This document shows, piece after piece, positions 18,449 to 26,464 of a stretch of 64,000 nucleotides of DNA. The stretch covers positions 1 to 64,000 of the forward strand of contig JBQCHG010000082.1 in assembly GCA_051954935.1 (NCBI GenBank), in the 5' to 3' direction. The notes beneath the pieces were generated by a model. It had not been told where the DNA came from. It did not search any database and was given only the letters and a program-made list of their open reading frames with translations. Position 1 is the stretch's first letter. Each line of letters begins with the position of its first letter. A program made the position numbers and the translations under genes. The DNA is from 66-474 sp051954935. Lineage in GTDB: Bacteria; Pseudomonadota; Gammaproteobacteria; Xanthomonadales; Rhodanobacteraceae.

Positions 18449-20241
18449 GGACCGGTCTCCTGCGGCGATTTGCGCACGTCGGCGACGGGGGTACGCGCAA
18501 TCGGTGCCGCCGGTTGCGGCGCGCCGGTATACCAGCGCTGCACGTTGTCCGGCGGCACGTCCAGCAGGCGCATCGCACCGGTCATCACCTGGCTGAACAC
18601 CGGCGCGGAGACCAGGCCGCCGAAATACATGCCGCCCTGCCCCGCGTCGCGGATCACGACGACGCCGACGAGGCGCGGGTTGTCGGCCGGGATGATTCCG
18701 CAGAAAAGCGCGGTGTAACGATTCGGTGCGTAGCCGCCGGCGATCGCGATATGCGCGGTGCCTGTCTTGCCCGCGACTGTGTAGTTGGGCACGGCCGCCT
18801 GCGGCGCGGTGCTGTCCGGGGACACCACCGTCTTCAGCATCTGCATCACTTCCTGCGCGATGGTCGGATCGATGATCGCGTGCTCGGGATTGTCCGCGCC
18901 CTTGACGAAGGTCGGCTCGCGGATCTCGCCGCCTTCGGCGATCGCCCCGTAAGCGCGCGCGAGTTGCAGGGGCGTCACGTTGAGGCCGTAGCCGAACGAG
19001 ATCGTCGCCTTGACGAACTGCCCCCAGCTCTTGGGCGCAGGCAGGTAACCCGACACCTCGCCGGGAAAGCCGCTGTCGGTGCTGTGGCCGAATCCGAACC
19101 GGCTGAACAGGTCGTACATCTGGTCGGCGGTCAACGTCAGCGAAATCTTCGATGCACCGACATTGCTGGAGTCCGTGATGACGTGGGTGACGTCGATCAG
19201 CCCGTTGTTGCTGTCGTCGCGGATCAGGTGCCCGTTCAGGGTGAACGTGCCGGGCGTGGTGTCGATCTTGGTAGTCGGCGTCCACTTGCCCGATTCCAGC
19301 GCGGTGGCGATGGTGAAGGGCTTCATCGTCGAGCCCGGTTCCACCACGTCGGTGACCGCGCGGTTGCGGCGCGCCGCCGGCTCGCTGCCGTCCAATGCGT
19401 TCGGGTTGTAGGAAGGCACGTTCACCATCGCCAGCACTTCGCCATCGCGCGGATCGAGGATCACCATCGAACCCGACGCGGCGTGATGTTTCTCCACGGC
19501 CTGTGCGAGCGCGGTGTAGGCGAGGTACTGGATGCGGCTGTCGATGCTGAGCGTGAGATCGTGGCCCGGGACCGGCGCACGCACCTGTTCGACATCTTCC
19601 ACGGTGCGGCCGAGGCGATCGCGGATGACGCGCTTCAGTCCCGGTTTCCCGGCCAGCCACGAATCGTAGGCCAGCTCCAGGCCTTCCTGGCCGCGATCGT
19701 CGATATTGGTGAAGCCGAGGACGTGCGCGGTGATTTCGCCGGACGGGTAATAGCGCTTGTACTCGCGCTGGCTGTTGACGCCGGGGACATTCAACGCGAG
19801 CACGTCGTGCGCCGCTTCCGGGCTCATCTGCCGGCGCAGGTAGACGAATTCGCGATCGCTGCGTTCCTGCAGCCGCCTCGTTAGATCGCCCGGGTCCACG
19901 TCCAGCGCCTTGGCCAGTTTCGGGATCTGGTCGGCGTTGTCCAGCAGTTCGGAAGGATTGGCCCAGATCGAGACCACCGGCGTGGACACCGCCAGCGGCA
20001 CACCGTTGCGATCGAAGATGGTGCCGCGCGAAACGGGAATCGGCACTTCGCGCAGGAAGCGCGCATCGCCCTGATCCTGGTAGAACTGTTTCCGGATCAC
20101 CTGCAGGTCGATCGCGCGCGCGACCAGACCGCCGGAGGCCAGCACCAGCACGGCGAGCACCAGTAGCAGGCGCTTGCGCGGATTCGGCGCGGGCGGCCGG
20201 CGCGTGGTGATGGGTGGCGGAGTCGGCGCGCGCGGGTTCAT
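18445..20241 (-). CDS. ftsI: Peptidoglycan transpeptidase FtsI (PBP3)
   Basis: Septal class B penicillin-binding protein. It has 598 residues: a proline-rich cytoplasmic start, one membrane helix (LLLVLAVLVLASGG), a dimerisation domain starting near IPVSRGTIFDRNG, then the transpeptidase domain. The catalytic serine is S304 in EPGSTMKPF. The SxN motif reads DSSNVGA and the KTG motif AGKTGTAH. ATG 20241 overlaps the ftsL stop as ATGA. Confidence 0.97.
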   Translation of the reverse strand: MNPRAPTPPPITTRRPPAPNPRKRLLLVLAVLVLASGGLVARAIDLQVIRKQFYQDQGDARFLREVPIPVSRGTIFDRNGVPLAVSTPVVSIWANPSELLDNADQIPKLAKALDVDPGDLTRRLQERSDREFVYLRRQMSPEAAHDVLALNVPGVNSQREYKRYYPSGEITAHVLGFTNIDDRGQEGLELAYDSWLAGKPGLKRVIRDRLGRTVEDVEQVRAPVPGHDLTLSIDSRIQYLAYTALAQAVEKHHAASGSMVILDPRDGEVLAMVNVPSYNPNALDGSEPAARRNRAVTDVVEPGSTMKPFTIATALESGKWTPTTKIDTTPGTFTLNGHLIRDDSNNGLIDVTHVITDSSNVGASKISLTLTADQMYDLFSRFGFGHSTDSGFPGEVSGYLPAPKSWGQFVKATISFGYGLNVTPLQLARAYGAIAEGGEIREPTFVKGADNPEHAIIDPTIAQEVMQMLKTVVSPDSTAPQAAVPNYTVAGKTGTAHIAIAGGYAPNRYTALFCGIIPADNPRLVGVVVIRDAGQGGMYFGGLVSAPVFSQVMTGAMRLLDVPPDNVQRWYTGAPQPAAPIARTPVADVRKSPQETGP

Positions 20242-20510
20242 TGGCGGATCAGCTCCACCTGTCCGGGCGGCGGGGTCATCATGCCGAGCTGGCTGCGCGC
20301 GATCTGTTCGACGCGCCCGGGCGCGGCCCAGGTCGCCTGCTCCAGTTCCAGGCGGCCGAATTCGACGTTCAGCGCATCGCGCTGGTTCTGCAACTGAGTG
20401 AGATCGACGAACGCCACGCGGCCCTGATGGCGTGCCCACACCACCGCGATCGCGCTGGCCATCACCGCGAGCAGCAGCACCGCCGTTGCGAGCGCGCCGA
20501 TCACTTTCAT
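20238..20510 (-). CDS. ftsL: Cell division protein FtsL
   Basis: Small bitopic divisome protein that pairs with FtsB and activates FtsWI. It has 90 residues: an N-terminal membrane helix (about residues 4-24), then a coiled coil with LTQLQNQRDALNVEFGRLE and the family's IARSQLGMMTP ending. ATG 20510 overlaps the rsmH stop as ATGA. The size, position and end motif are decisive although the sequence is poorly conserved. Confidence 0.93.
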   Translation of the reverse strand: MKVIGALATAVLLLAVMASAIAVVWARHQGRVAFVDLTQLQNQRDALNVEFGRLELEQATWAAPGRVEQIARSQLGMMTPPPGQVELIRQ

Positions 20511-21442
20511 GCTCCGGCTCCCGTCGAACGCTTCTCGGCGATGCGCAACACCGCCGAGCGCGCGCGCGGATTGGCGGCGACTTCGGCTTCTGACGGGAAT
20601 TGCGCCCGGCCGACGGCACGCAGCGGCGCCTCCGCGGTTTGCGGAGGCGGCAAGCCGCGCCGGCTTGCCACCGGCTGTTCGCCGCGGATGAAGTTCTTGA
20701 CGATGCGATCTTCCAGCGAGTGGAAGCTGATCACCGCCAGGCGGGCCGAAGGCTTCAGCGCAGCGGTAATCGCGCACAGGCCGCGCTCCAGAGAACCGAG
20801 TTCGTCGTTCACGTGGATGCGCAGGGCCTGGAACGTGCGCGTCGCCGGATGCTTGTTACGCTCGCGGCGGCCGATCGCGCGTTCCACCAGGTCCGCCAGC
20901 TCGCGAGTCGTGCGGACCGGCGCTTCCGTACGTCGCGCCACGATCGCGCGCGCGATGCGGCGGCTCATCCGTTCCTCGCCGTAGCGCCAGAGCACGTCCG
21001 CGATCTCGTGTTCGTCGGCGCTTGCGAGGAACTCCGCCGCGCTCTCGCCGGCGGTGGTGTCCATGCGCATGTCCAGCGGCGCGTCCGACTGGAACGAGAA
21101 GCCGCGCGAAGGATCGTCCAGTTGCGGCGAGGACACTCCCAGGTCCAGCAACGCGCCGTCGAGCTCGAGCGCCTCGTCCCACTGCGCGGCGTCGGCGAAA
21201 TTGCCGCGGCGGATGGAAACGCGCGGATCGGCTGCGAACGCGCGCTGCGCTTCCGCGATCGCCTGCGGGTCGCGGTCCATCAGCAACAGGCGACCGTCGC
21301 TATCGAGGCGCTGGAGAATCGCGCGCGCATGACCGCCGCGGCCGAAGGTGCCGTCGAGATAGCGCCCGTGCGGGCGCACCGCCAGCCCCGCGATCGCCTC
21401 ATCGCGCATCACAGGGATGTGCGCCGCCGCGCTGCTCGCCAT
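20507..21442 (-). CDS. rsmH: 16S rRNA m4C1402 methyltransferase RsmH
   Basis: SAM-dependent N4-methylation of C1402 in 16S rRNA. It has 311 residues. The start HIPVMRDEAIAGL, the SAM loop LDGTFGRGGHA, and LLDLGVSSPQLDDPSRGFSF are all typical. I chose ATG 21442 for length and conservation; ATG 21460 (MHGTGLM) is possible. The gap of 212 bases to mraZ is larger than usual and carries two hairpins. Confidence 0.96.
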   Translation of the reverse strand: MASSAAAHIPVMRDEAIAGLAVRPHGRYLDGTFGRGGHARAILQRLDSDGRLLLMDRDPQAIAEAQRAFAADPRVSIRRGNFADAAQWDEALELDGALLDLGVSSPQLDDPSRGFSFQSDAPLDMRMDTTAGESAAEFLASADEHEIADVLWRYGEERMSRRIARAIVARRTEAPVRTTRELADLVERAIGRRERNKHPATRTFQALRIHVNDELGSLERGLCAITAALKPSARLAVISFHSLEDRIVKNFIRGEQPVASRRGLPPPQTAEAPLRAVGRAQFPSEAEVAANPRARSAVLRIAEKRSTGAGA

Positions 21443-21537
21443 CAATCCCGTCCCGTGCATTCGCCGCCAGAAAAAAACTTGGAACAAGCTTTGCGGTTCG
21501 CGCTTCGAACCCACTTCTCCACATCTCCACAACCCCC

Positions 21538-21580
21538 AATCCTTGCTGCGCAAGGATTCGCCCCCTTGACTCAAGGGGGC
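21538..21580. repeat. Two hairpins between mraZ and rsmH
   Basis: AATCCTTG/CAAGGATT (21538-21558) is followed by the near-perfect palindrome GCCCCCTTGA-c-TCAAGGGGGC (21560-21580). They lie inside an otherwise compact operon, in the 212-base mraZ-rsmH gap. Neither is followed by a U tract, so they may be repeats, processing sites or attenuators. Confidence 0.55.
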
Positions 21581-21654
21581 ATGGGCCCGCAGCGGCGTCC
21601 GCGCATTTCCGAATTCCATTCGTTGAACCCGACGCAAATCGCGAAGCGCGCAGG

Positions 21655-22101
21655 TCACAACCGCAATCCCGCCATGTCCTCGCTGATATCGGCTTCGCCG
21701 ATCGTCTGCCGGATCTTGGCGAGATGCGCCTGTTCGCTCCAAAGCTCGAACTTGTTGCCCATCCCGAGCAGCACTGCCTTCTTCTCGATTCCCGCGGCAG
21801 CACGCTGACTGGCAGGCAGCAGCACGCGTGCGGCTCCGTCCAGTTCCACGTGCGTGGCGGCGCCGACCAGCTTCAGCTGCAGGTCGCGGTGCACGCGCTT
21901 TACGCTCGACAGTGCGTTGACCTGATCGCGCACGCGCTCCCATTCCGGTTGTGGGAATATCCAGAGACAACCGTGCTCGAACGGGTTGTAGGCGATGACC
22001 AGGCGATTGCTGCAGGCACGCGCGATCAGCTCGCGGTAGGCGGAAGGAACCGCCAGCCGACCCTTGTCGTCCACGGTAATTGCGGTTTCGCCCTGAAACA
22101 T
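21655..22101 (-). CDS. mraZ: Transcriptional regulator MraZ
   Basis: AbrB-like DNA-binding ring protein that represses its own dcw operon. It has 148 residues with two MraZ repeats: FQGETAITVDDKGRLAVPSAYRE and a second DGAARVLLPASQR (each with a DxxGR-like turn; here the second reads DGAAR). I chose ATG 22101 because MFQGE is the conserved start. A row of TGGG-like boxes lies directly upstream and overlaps the ribosome-binding region. Confidence 0.95.
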   Translation of the reverse strand: MFQGETAITVDDKGRLAVPSAYRELIARACSNRLVIAYNPFEHGCLWIFPQPEWERVRDQVNALSSVKRVHRDLQLKLVGAATHVELDGAARVLLPASQRAAAGIEKKAVLLGMGNKFELWSEQAHLAKIRQTIGEADISEDMAGLRL

Positions 22102-22103
22102 CG

Positions 22104-22147
22104 GCCAGACTCTTCCACGATTTCCCACAAAATCACACCGAAACCCA
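22104..22147 (-). promoter_or_regulatory. MraZ operator: five boxes at 10-bp spacing
   Basis: Read on the minus strand the boxes are TGGG (22144-22147), TGTG (22134-22137), TGGG (22124-22127), TGGA (22114-22117) and TGGC (22104-22107), each exactly 10 bases apart. In E. coli, MraZ binds TGGGN repeats with 5-base spacers, which is the same 10-base period. The array begins at the -10 box and ends next to the ATG, so bound MraZ would cover the transcript start and the ribosome-binding site. Confidence 0.75.
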
Positions 22148-22175
22148 CCTTAGTCTCAGGACCTGAGATAGTCAA
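22147..22175 (-). promoter_or_regulatory. Putative dcw operon promoter with palindromic spacer
   Basis: On the minus strand TTGACT (22170-22175), a 17-base spacer and TAAGGT (22147-22152) form a sigma70-like promoter. The spacer contains a perfect 15-base palindrome, TCTCAGG-a-CCTGAGA (22154-22168). The MraZ boxes start immediately downstream. The palindrome is a possible site for a second, dimeric regulator. Confidence 0.6.
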
Positions 22176-22571
22176 GGGAAATTTGCTTGTGGATCAAGGG
22201 GAAAGGCGCAATTGTGACCATTTTTCAAGGCACTTCTGAGCTGTCTTCCAAAGGTGCTTGAAAGCAAAGGAAATGGTTGAAACACCCCTCACCGCATCCG
22301 CGACTGCAAGCGGAGCAAAAGGGACGAATGCCGGCCCCAACCCGGCCGACGCGCATTCGTGAATGAGAACGCGTTACTGCCCGGGATGAGACGAACGCGC
22401 GACACCGGGAGCCCTGTCGCGGAATCAGGGATTGCGCCACGGCGACGTCGAAGCGGGCTGTTGGTGAGAGTGCGGCCATGGATAGCCGCTTTTCTCGGCA
22501 ACTTTAAGGACGAAAGCCTTTCGAGTGCATGGGTTCTCGCTTGGATCAGCAATCAGGAAGATTGCAAGGAA
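22176..22571. other. Gene-free gap between mraZ promoter and rnpB
   Basis: About 400 bases with no convincing gene on either strand. Short open frames here lack ribosome-binding sites and family resemblance. The only structure I see is GCGGC-catggata-GCCGC followed by TTTT on the plus strand (22472-22493), one of the TGGA-loop hairpins also found near 163, 32700 and 62737, plus a small CGAAAG/CTTTCG hairpin near 22517-22529. One of these may end rnpB transcription. Confidence 0.5.
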
Positions 22572-22930
22572 AGCGGAGTCGGCCTGTAAGCCGGGTTCTG
22601 TTCGCCTTGCGGCGTGACAGTCATTCCTCTCGGCGCAGCGTCGCCGCTGCACTCAAGCAACCAACCCGGGAACGGCGCGGGCCACGCCATTGTTCCCCTA
22701 TTCGGTCTTGCTCCAGGTGGGGTTTGCCGTGCCGGTCTGTTGCCAGACTCGCGGTGCGCTCTTGCCGCACCGTTTCACCCTTGCCACGCATGCCTTGCGA
22801 CACCGTTCGGCGGTCTGCTCTCTGTTGCACTTTCCGTCGGCTCGCGCCGCCCAGGCGTTACCTGGCACCTTGCCCTGTGGAGCCCGGACTTTCCTCGAAG
22901 CTTGCGCGTCGCGACTGTCCGGCCGACTCC
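22572..22930 (-). ncRNA. rnpB: RNase P RNA (class A)
   Basis: Catalytic RNA that matures tRNA 5' ends. On the minus strand it begins GGAGTCGGCCGGACAGTCGC and contains the universal blocks GAGGAAAGTCCGGGCTCC, GGTGCCAGGTAACGCCTGGG, GCAACAGAGAGCA, and the 3' block ACAGAACCCGGCTTACAGG. The ends GGAGTCGGCC and GGCCGACTCC pair as helix P1. The length, about 359 bases, fits class A. It lies 31 bases downstream of the rsmI stop. Confidence 0.97.
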
Positions 22931-22937
22931 ACCGCGA

Positions 22938-22965
22938 ATTGTACCAGCGCTGCGTTCGCGCTCAG
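22938..22965 (-). promoter_or_regulatory. Putative rnpB promoter
   Basis: TACAAT (22938-22943, minus strand) is a near-consensus -10 placed 7 bases before the 5' end of RNase P RNA. The -35 region (CTGAGC or GCTGAG, 16-17 bases upstream) overlaps the last codons of rsmI and is weak. Confidence 0.55.
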
Positions 22966-23789
22966 CTTTCGTAGAGCGCCTTGCGCGGGGCGCCGCTGAT
23001 CGCGGCGGCGAGCTTCGCCGCCTGCGCGGGAGGCAATTCTTCGCGCAGCAGCGCGTACACGCGCAGGCCTTCGATGACCTTGTCGTCGGCCGTTTCACCC
23101 GCGCCGGCGACAACCAACACGAATTCGCCACGCTGTTGATTGCTGTCTTCGTCGAGGCGCGCGCAGATCGCATCCAGCGTCTCGCCGAGCGCGGTTTCGT
23201 ACAGCTTGGTGAGTTCGCGCAGCAGCCGCGCCTCGCGCTGGGCGCCGAATGCCGCGCGCAGATCCTCGCAGCACTCGCGGATGCGATGCGCGGATTCGTA
23301 GAACACCAGCGTACGCGGCTCGTGCGCCAGCTCGCGCAGACGTGCGCGCCGCCCGGACACCTTAGCCGGAAGAAACCCCTCGAACACGAAGCGATCGCTC
23401 GGCAACCCGGAAACCGAAAGCGCCGCGATGGCCGCACACGCGCCCGGCACTACACTGACGCTATAACCGGCGTCGCGGGCAGCGCGCACCAGCCGATAAC
23501 CGGGATCGCTGATCAACGGCGTGCCGGCATCCGAAATCAGCGCGAGATCCTCGCCCGCCTGCAGCTTCGCCAGCAGCGGCGCGACCGCCTCGCGTTCGTT
23601 GTGCTCGTGCAGCGCGACCAGCGGCGTGCCGATCCCGAAATGCACCAGCAAAGGCTTGCTGTGGCGCGTGTCCTCCGCGGCGATCAATGCGACCTCGCGC
23701 AGCACGCGCTGCGCGCGCGGGGGAAAGTCCTCCAGGTTGCCGATCGGCGTGGCGACCACCCACAACGTGCCGGTGCGTCGGGTATTCAT
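22962..23789 (-). CDS. rsmI: 16S rRNA 2'-O-methyltransferase RsmI
   Basis: Methylates the ribose of C1402 in 16S rRNA, the same nucleotide that RsmH methylates on the base. It has 275 residues of the tetrapyrrole-methylase fold: LWVVATPIGNLEDFPPRA, AAEDTRHSKPLL, SDAGTPLISDPGYRLV and GLPSDRFVFEGFLP are all present. It diverges from lpoA, as in E. coli (yraL-lpoA). Confidence 0.97.
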   Translation of the reverse strand: MNTRRTGTLWVVATPIGNLEDFPPRAQRVLREVALIAAEDTRHSKPLLVHFGIGTPLVALHEHNEREAVAPLLAKLQAGEDLALISDAGTPLISDPGYRLVRAARDAGYSVSVVPGACAAIAALSVSGLPSDRFVFEGFLPAKVSGRRARLRELAHEPRTLVFYESAHRIRECCEDLRAAFGAQREARLLRELTKLYETALGETLDAICARLDEDSNQQRGEFVLVVAGAGETADDKVIEGLRVYALLREELPPAQAAKLAAAISGAPRKALYES

Positions 23790-23818
23790 GCGTTACCGTG
23801 CTCGTGCGAGGCTTGGGC

Positions 23819-23824
23819 TATCAT
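23819..23824 (+). promoter_or_regulatory. Possible lpoA -10 box
   Basis: TATCAT lies about 94 bases before the lpoA start in the 128-base divergent gap with rsmI. TTACCG, 20 bases upstream, is a poor -35 at poor spacing. Confidence 0.25.
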
Positions 23825-23917
23825 CACACATGCACCCTGCGCACGTGCAGCAGGTTGCTTTCCTGCATGACTCGACCACGAGCACACGGTTCCAGACAAA
23901 CGAGCGAGGACCGCCCG

Positions 23918-25438
23918 ATGCACCCCATCCGGATTGCCAACGCCCGATCGATCGCCGCCTGGATCTTCGCGGCCGCGCTGCTCGCAGGCTGCGCCAGTCT
24001 CGGTCAGTTCACGTCGCAGCCTTCGGCCGGGGCCCCGGCCCAGCCTCCGCCAGCGCAACAGGCCCAATTGCTGGCAGAACACGCGCGCGCACAGGAGGCC
24101 GGTGGCGACGCATTCGGCGCGGCGCACACGTGGGCGCAACTCGCTCCCCTGGTTTCGCCGGTGGCGCGCGCAGACAACGAGAAGCAGATCCGCCGCCTGC
24201 TGATGTCGCTCGATCCGCAGCAGCTCAAGAGCGATTACGACACGCTCGCCGACAACGACCCTCTGAAGCCATATGCCCGCGCGGCACTCGAGCAACTCGG
24301 CGTGGCGATGCCGCGCGCCTTGCCGCAACTGGATCACCCGGTCGGCACCGAAGTCGGCCAGGGCAATGCGATCACGCGCGAGGGTTACCGGATGCCCGCG
24401 CGGATCGCACTGCTGTTGCCGATGCACGGCCCGCTCGCCACGCCGGCGGAAGCGGTGCGCGAAGGATTTTTCACCAGCTATTTCGGCGATCAATCCGATG
24501 CGCCGCGCCCGCAGGTGCGCAGCTATGACAGTGGCGGCACACCCGCACAGGTGCAGGCGGCGTACAACCAGGCGGTGACCGACGGCGCGAATCTCGTGAT
24601 CGGACCGCTCGCGCGCGACAGCGTGGCGGCGATGTTCGCGCACGGCACGTTGCCGGTTCCGCTGCTGGCGTTGAACCACCCGGAAGCCGCCGTGCAGCCG
24701 CCGCCCGGCAGCGCCGAATTCGGATTGCTGCCGGAAGCGGAGGGCGCGCAGGCGGCGGCGCACATGCGCGAGCGCGGCGTACATCAGGCCATCGTGTTCG
24801 TGGGCAACGACGATCGCGCGCGGCGCTCCGCTGTGGCCTTCAAGGCGCAATTCGAAAGCCTCGGCGGCCAGGTGCTGGACGAGGCCACGCTCGGCGACAA
24901 CGTGGATTATTCGGATGCGATCAAGGCAGCGCTGACCGATGCTCCCCCGGATGCCGGCATCCTGCTGCTGATGCGCCCACAGACCGCGCGGCTGCTGATG
25001 CCACAACTGCATCTGGCCAATGTCACGCAACCGGTGTTCGCGACTTCGCTGATCTATGCCGGCGATGACAACACCACCGCCGATCGCGACCTGGACGGCG
25101 TGGAGTTCTGTGACGCGCCGTGGCTGTTCGATGCGCAACCAGGCCTGCCGGACCACGCGACCATCGCCGCGCAACTGCCTGACGCGCGCGGCGCGGCGGC
25201 GCGACTGTTCGCCTTCGGCATGGATGCGTACGCGCTGTCGCCGTATCTCGATTGGCTGCGCATCCATCCCGGCACCTACGTTCCGGGCGCGACCGGACAG
25301 TTGACCGAGGATGCGCAGGGCCACGTGCACCGCGTGCCGGTATGGGCGAGCTTCCAGGATGGCGTGGCGCGACCGGTCGCGGCAGGGCTGGACAGCGCGC
25401 CTCCGATGCCCGCGCCGGCAACTTCTTCCGCGCAGTGA
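23918..25438 (+). CDS. lpoA: Outer-membrane lipoprotein activator of PBP1A, LpoA family
   Basis: Predicted outer-membrane lipoprotein that stimulates the synthase PBP1A from outside the wall. It has 506 residues, shorter than the E. coli protein (about 680), mainly because the N-terminal helical domain is reduced. The signal peptide ends in the lipobox LLAGC with Cys25. The C-terminal two-lobed, periplasmic-binding-protein-like domain starts near RIALLLPMHGPLATPAEAV and contains GPLARDSVAAM and FGMDAYAL. I chose ATG 23918, with AGGA 8 bases upstream. It is followed by yraN through a GTGA overlap. Confidence 0.9.
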   Translation: MHPIRIANARSIAAWIFAAALLAGCASLGQFTSQPSAGAPAQPPPAQQAQLLAEHARAQEAGGDAFGAAHTWAQLAPLVSPVARADNEKQIRRLLMSLDPQQLKSDYDTLADNDPLKPYARAALEQLGVAMPRALPQLDHPVGTEVGQGNAITREGYRMPARIALLLPMHGPLATPAEAVREGFFTSYFGDQSDAPRPQVRSYDSGGTPAQVQAAYNQAVTDGANLVIGPLARDSVAAMFAHGTLPVPLLALNHPEAAVQPPPGSAEFGLLPEAEGAQAAAHMRERGVHQAIVFVGNDDRARRSAVAFKAQFESLGGQVLDEATLGDNVDYSDAIKAALTDAPPDAGILLLMRPQTARLLMPQLHLANVTQPVFATSLIYAGDDNTTADRDLDGVEFCDAPWLFDAQPGLPDHATIAAQLPDARGAAARLFAFGMDAYALSPYLDWLRIHPGTYVPGATGQLTEDAQGHVHRVPVWASFQDGVARPVAAGLDSAPPMPAPATSSAQ

Positions 25439-25794
25439 ACGCGCGTGCGGCCGGCGACGTCTTCGAAGACCGCGCGCTGGAGCATTTGCAGCGCGCAGGC
25501 CTGAAGCTGCTGGCGCGCAATTTCGCCACGCGCTTCGGCGAACTGGATCTGGTCATGCGCGACGCCGACGCGCTGGTGTTCGTGGAGGTGCGCTATCGGC
25601 GACATCTCGGGTTCGGCGGCGGCGCGGCTTCCGTCGGCGCGGCCAAACGCGAGCGCATCATGCGCGCCGCGCAAGGGTTCCTGCAGGCGCATCCGAAACT
25701 GGCATCGCTGCCATGCAGGTTCGATGTGGTAGCGTTCGACGGGCAAGTGCACGCCACGCGATGTGAATGGCTCAGGGCCGCATTCGAGGTTTGA
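25435..25794 (+). CDS. yraN: YraN/UPF0102 endonuclease-fold protein
   Basis: Small restriction-endonuclease-like protein of unknown role. It has 119 residues. The family core is visible: GDVFEDRALEHLQRAGLKLL, then NFATRFGELDLVMRD (the GExD active-site-like motif) and LVFVEVRYRRH (E-V-R, with R where the canonical K stands). The GTG 25435 start overlaps the lpoA stop as GTGA and matches the family start. The arginine at the usual lysine position may weaken nuclease chemistry. Confidence 0.92.
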   Translation: MNARAAGDVFEDRALEHLQRAGLKLLARNFATRFGELDLVMRDADALVFVEVRYRRHLGFGGGAASVGAAKRERIMRAAQGFLQAHPKLASLPCRFDVVAFDGQVHATRCEWLRAAFEV

Positions 25795-25880
25795 ACTTCA
25801 TCCGCGCCGGGATTTCGAAGCACGAGCAAGCAAGCTGAGTTCGCCTTCAACGCTCCAGGCGAGCGCATTGGGACAATTCG

Positions 25881-26438
25881 ATGAACCGCACCTTTCGTCT
25901 GCTTTCGCTCTCTTTTCTGATTACCGCATCCGTTGCGCTGGCCGCATGCAGCACCTTCACGGATCGGCGCGGCTTCAATCGCGTGCTCAACGATCGCAAC
26001 GTGCAGCTCACCGCACAGCGCACGCTGGACGACGATCCCGTGCTCGCCGGCAAAGTGCGCATCGGCACCGCGGTGTACGACGGGGTATTGCTGATGATCG
26101 GCGAAGCCCCCACGGAGGAATTGAGGCAGCGTGCGGAAGCCGACGTTACCGGCTTTGAAGGCGTGCGCCGCGTCGACAACGAGATCGACGTGATGCCGAT
26201 CCCGCCGTTCTCGCAACGCGCGGCGGACGCCGCGCTGACCGCGCGCGTGAAAGCCGCGCTGTTGAACATCACCAGCCTGCCCGGCTTCGATCCGGGCCGC
26301 GTCAACGTCAGTACCGCACACGGCAACGTTTACCTGATGGGTCTCGTCAGCCACCAGGAAGCCGATGCCGTCACCGACATCGTGCGGCACATGGCGGGCG
26401 TGCAGAAGGTGGTACGCATCTTCGAGTACACGGATTGA
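25881..26438 (+). CDS. dolP: Dual-BON-domain outer-membrane lipoprotein DolP (YraP)
   Basis: Lipoprotein needed for outer-membrane integrity in enterics. It has 185 residues: a signal peptide ending LAAC with Cys23, then two BON domains (about residues 45-105 and 115-180), with ITSLPGFDPGRVNVSTAHGN in the second. It follows lpoA-yraN as in E. coli, but diaA, which sits between yraN and yraP there, is absent. The gap to yraN is 86 bases. Confidence 0.92.
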   Translation: MNRTFRLLSLSFLITASVALAACSTFTDRRGFNRVLNDRNVQLTAQRTLDDDPVLAGKVRIGTAVYDGVLLMIGEAPTEELRQRAEADVTGFEGVRRVDNEIDVMPIPPFSQRAADAALTARVKAALLNITSLPGFDPGRVNVSTAHGNVYLMGLVSHQEADAVTDIVRHMAGVQKVVRIFEYTD

Positions 26439-26464
26439 GGGCGTGACCGCGTAAACTTGCCGTC

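Noticed and set aside
22225..22571. Short open frames in the gap between mraZ and rnpB
   Set aside because: No ribosome-binding sites, no codon bias and no recognisable protein family; better treated as non-coding.
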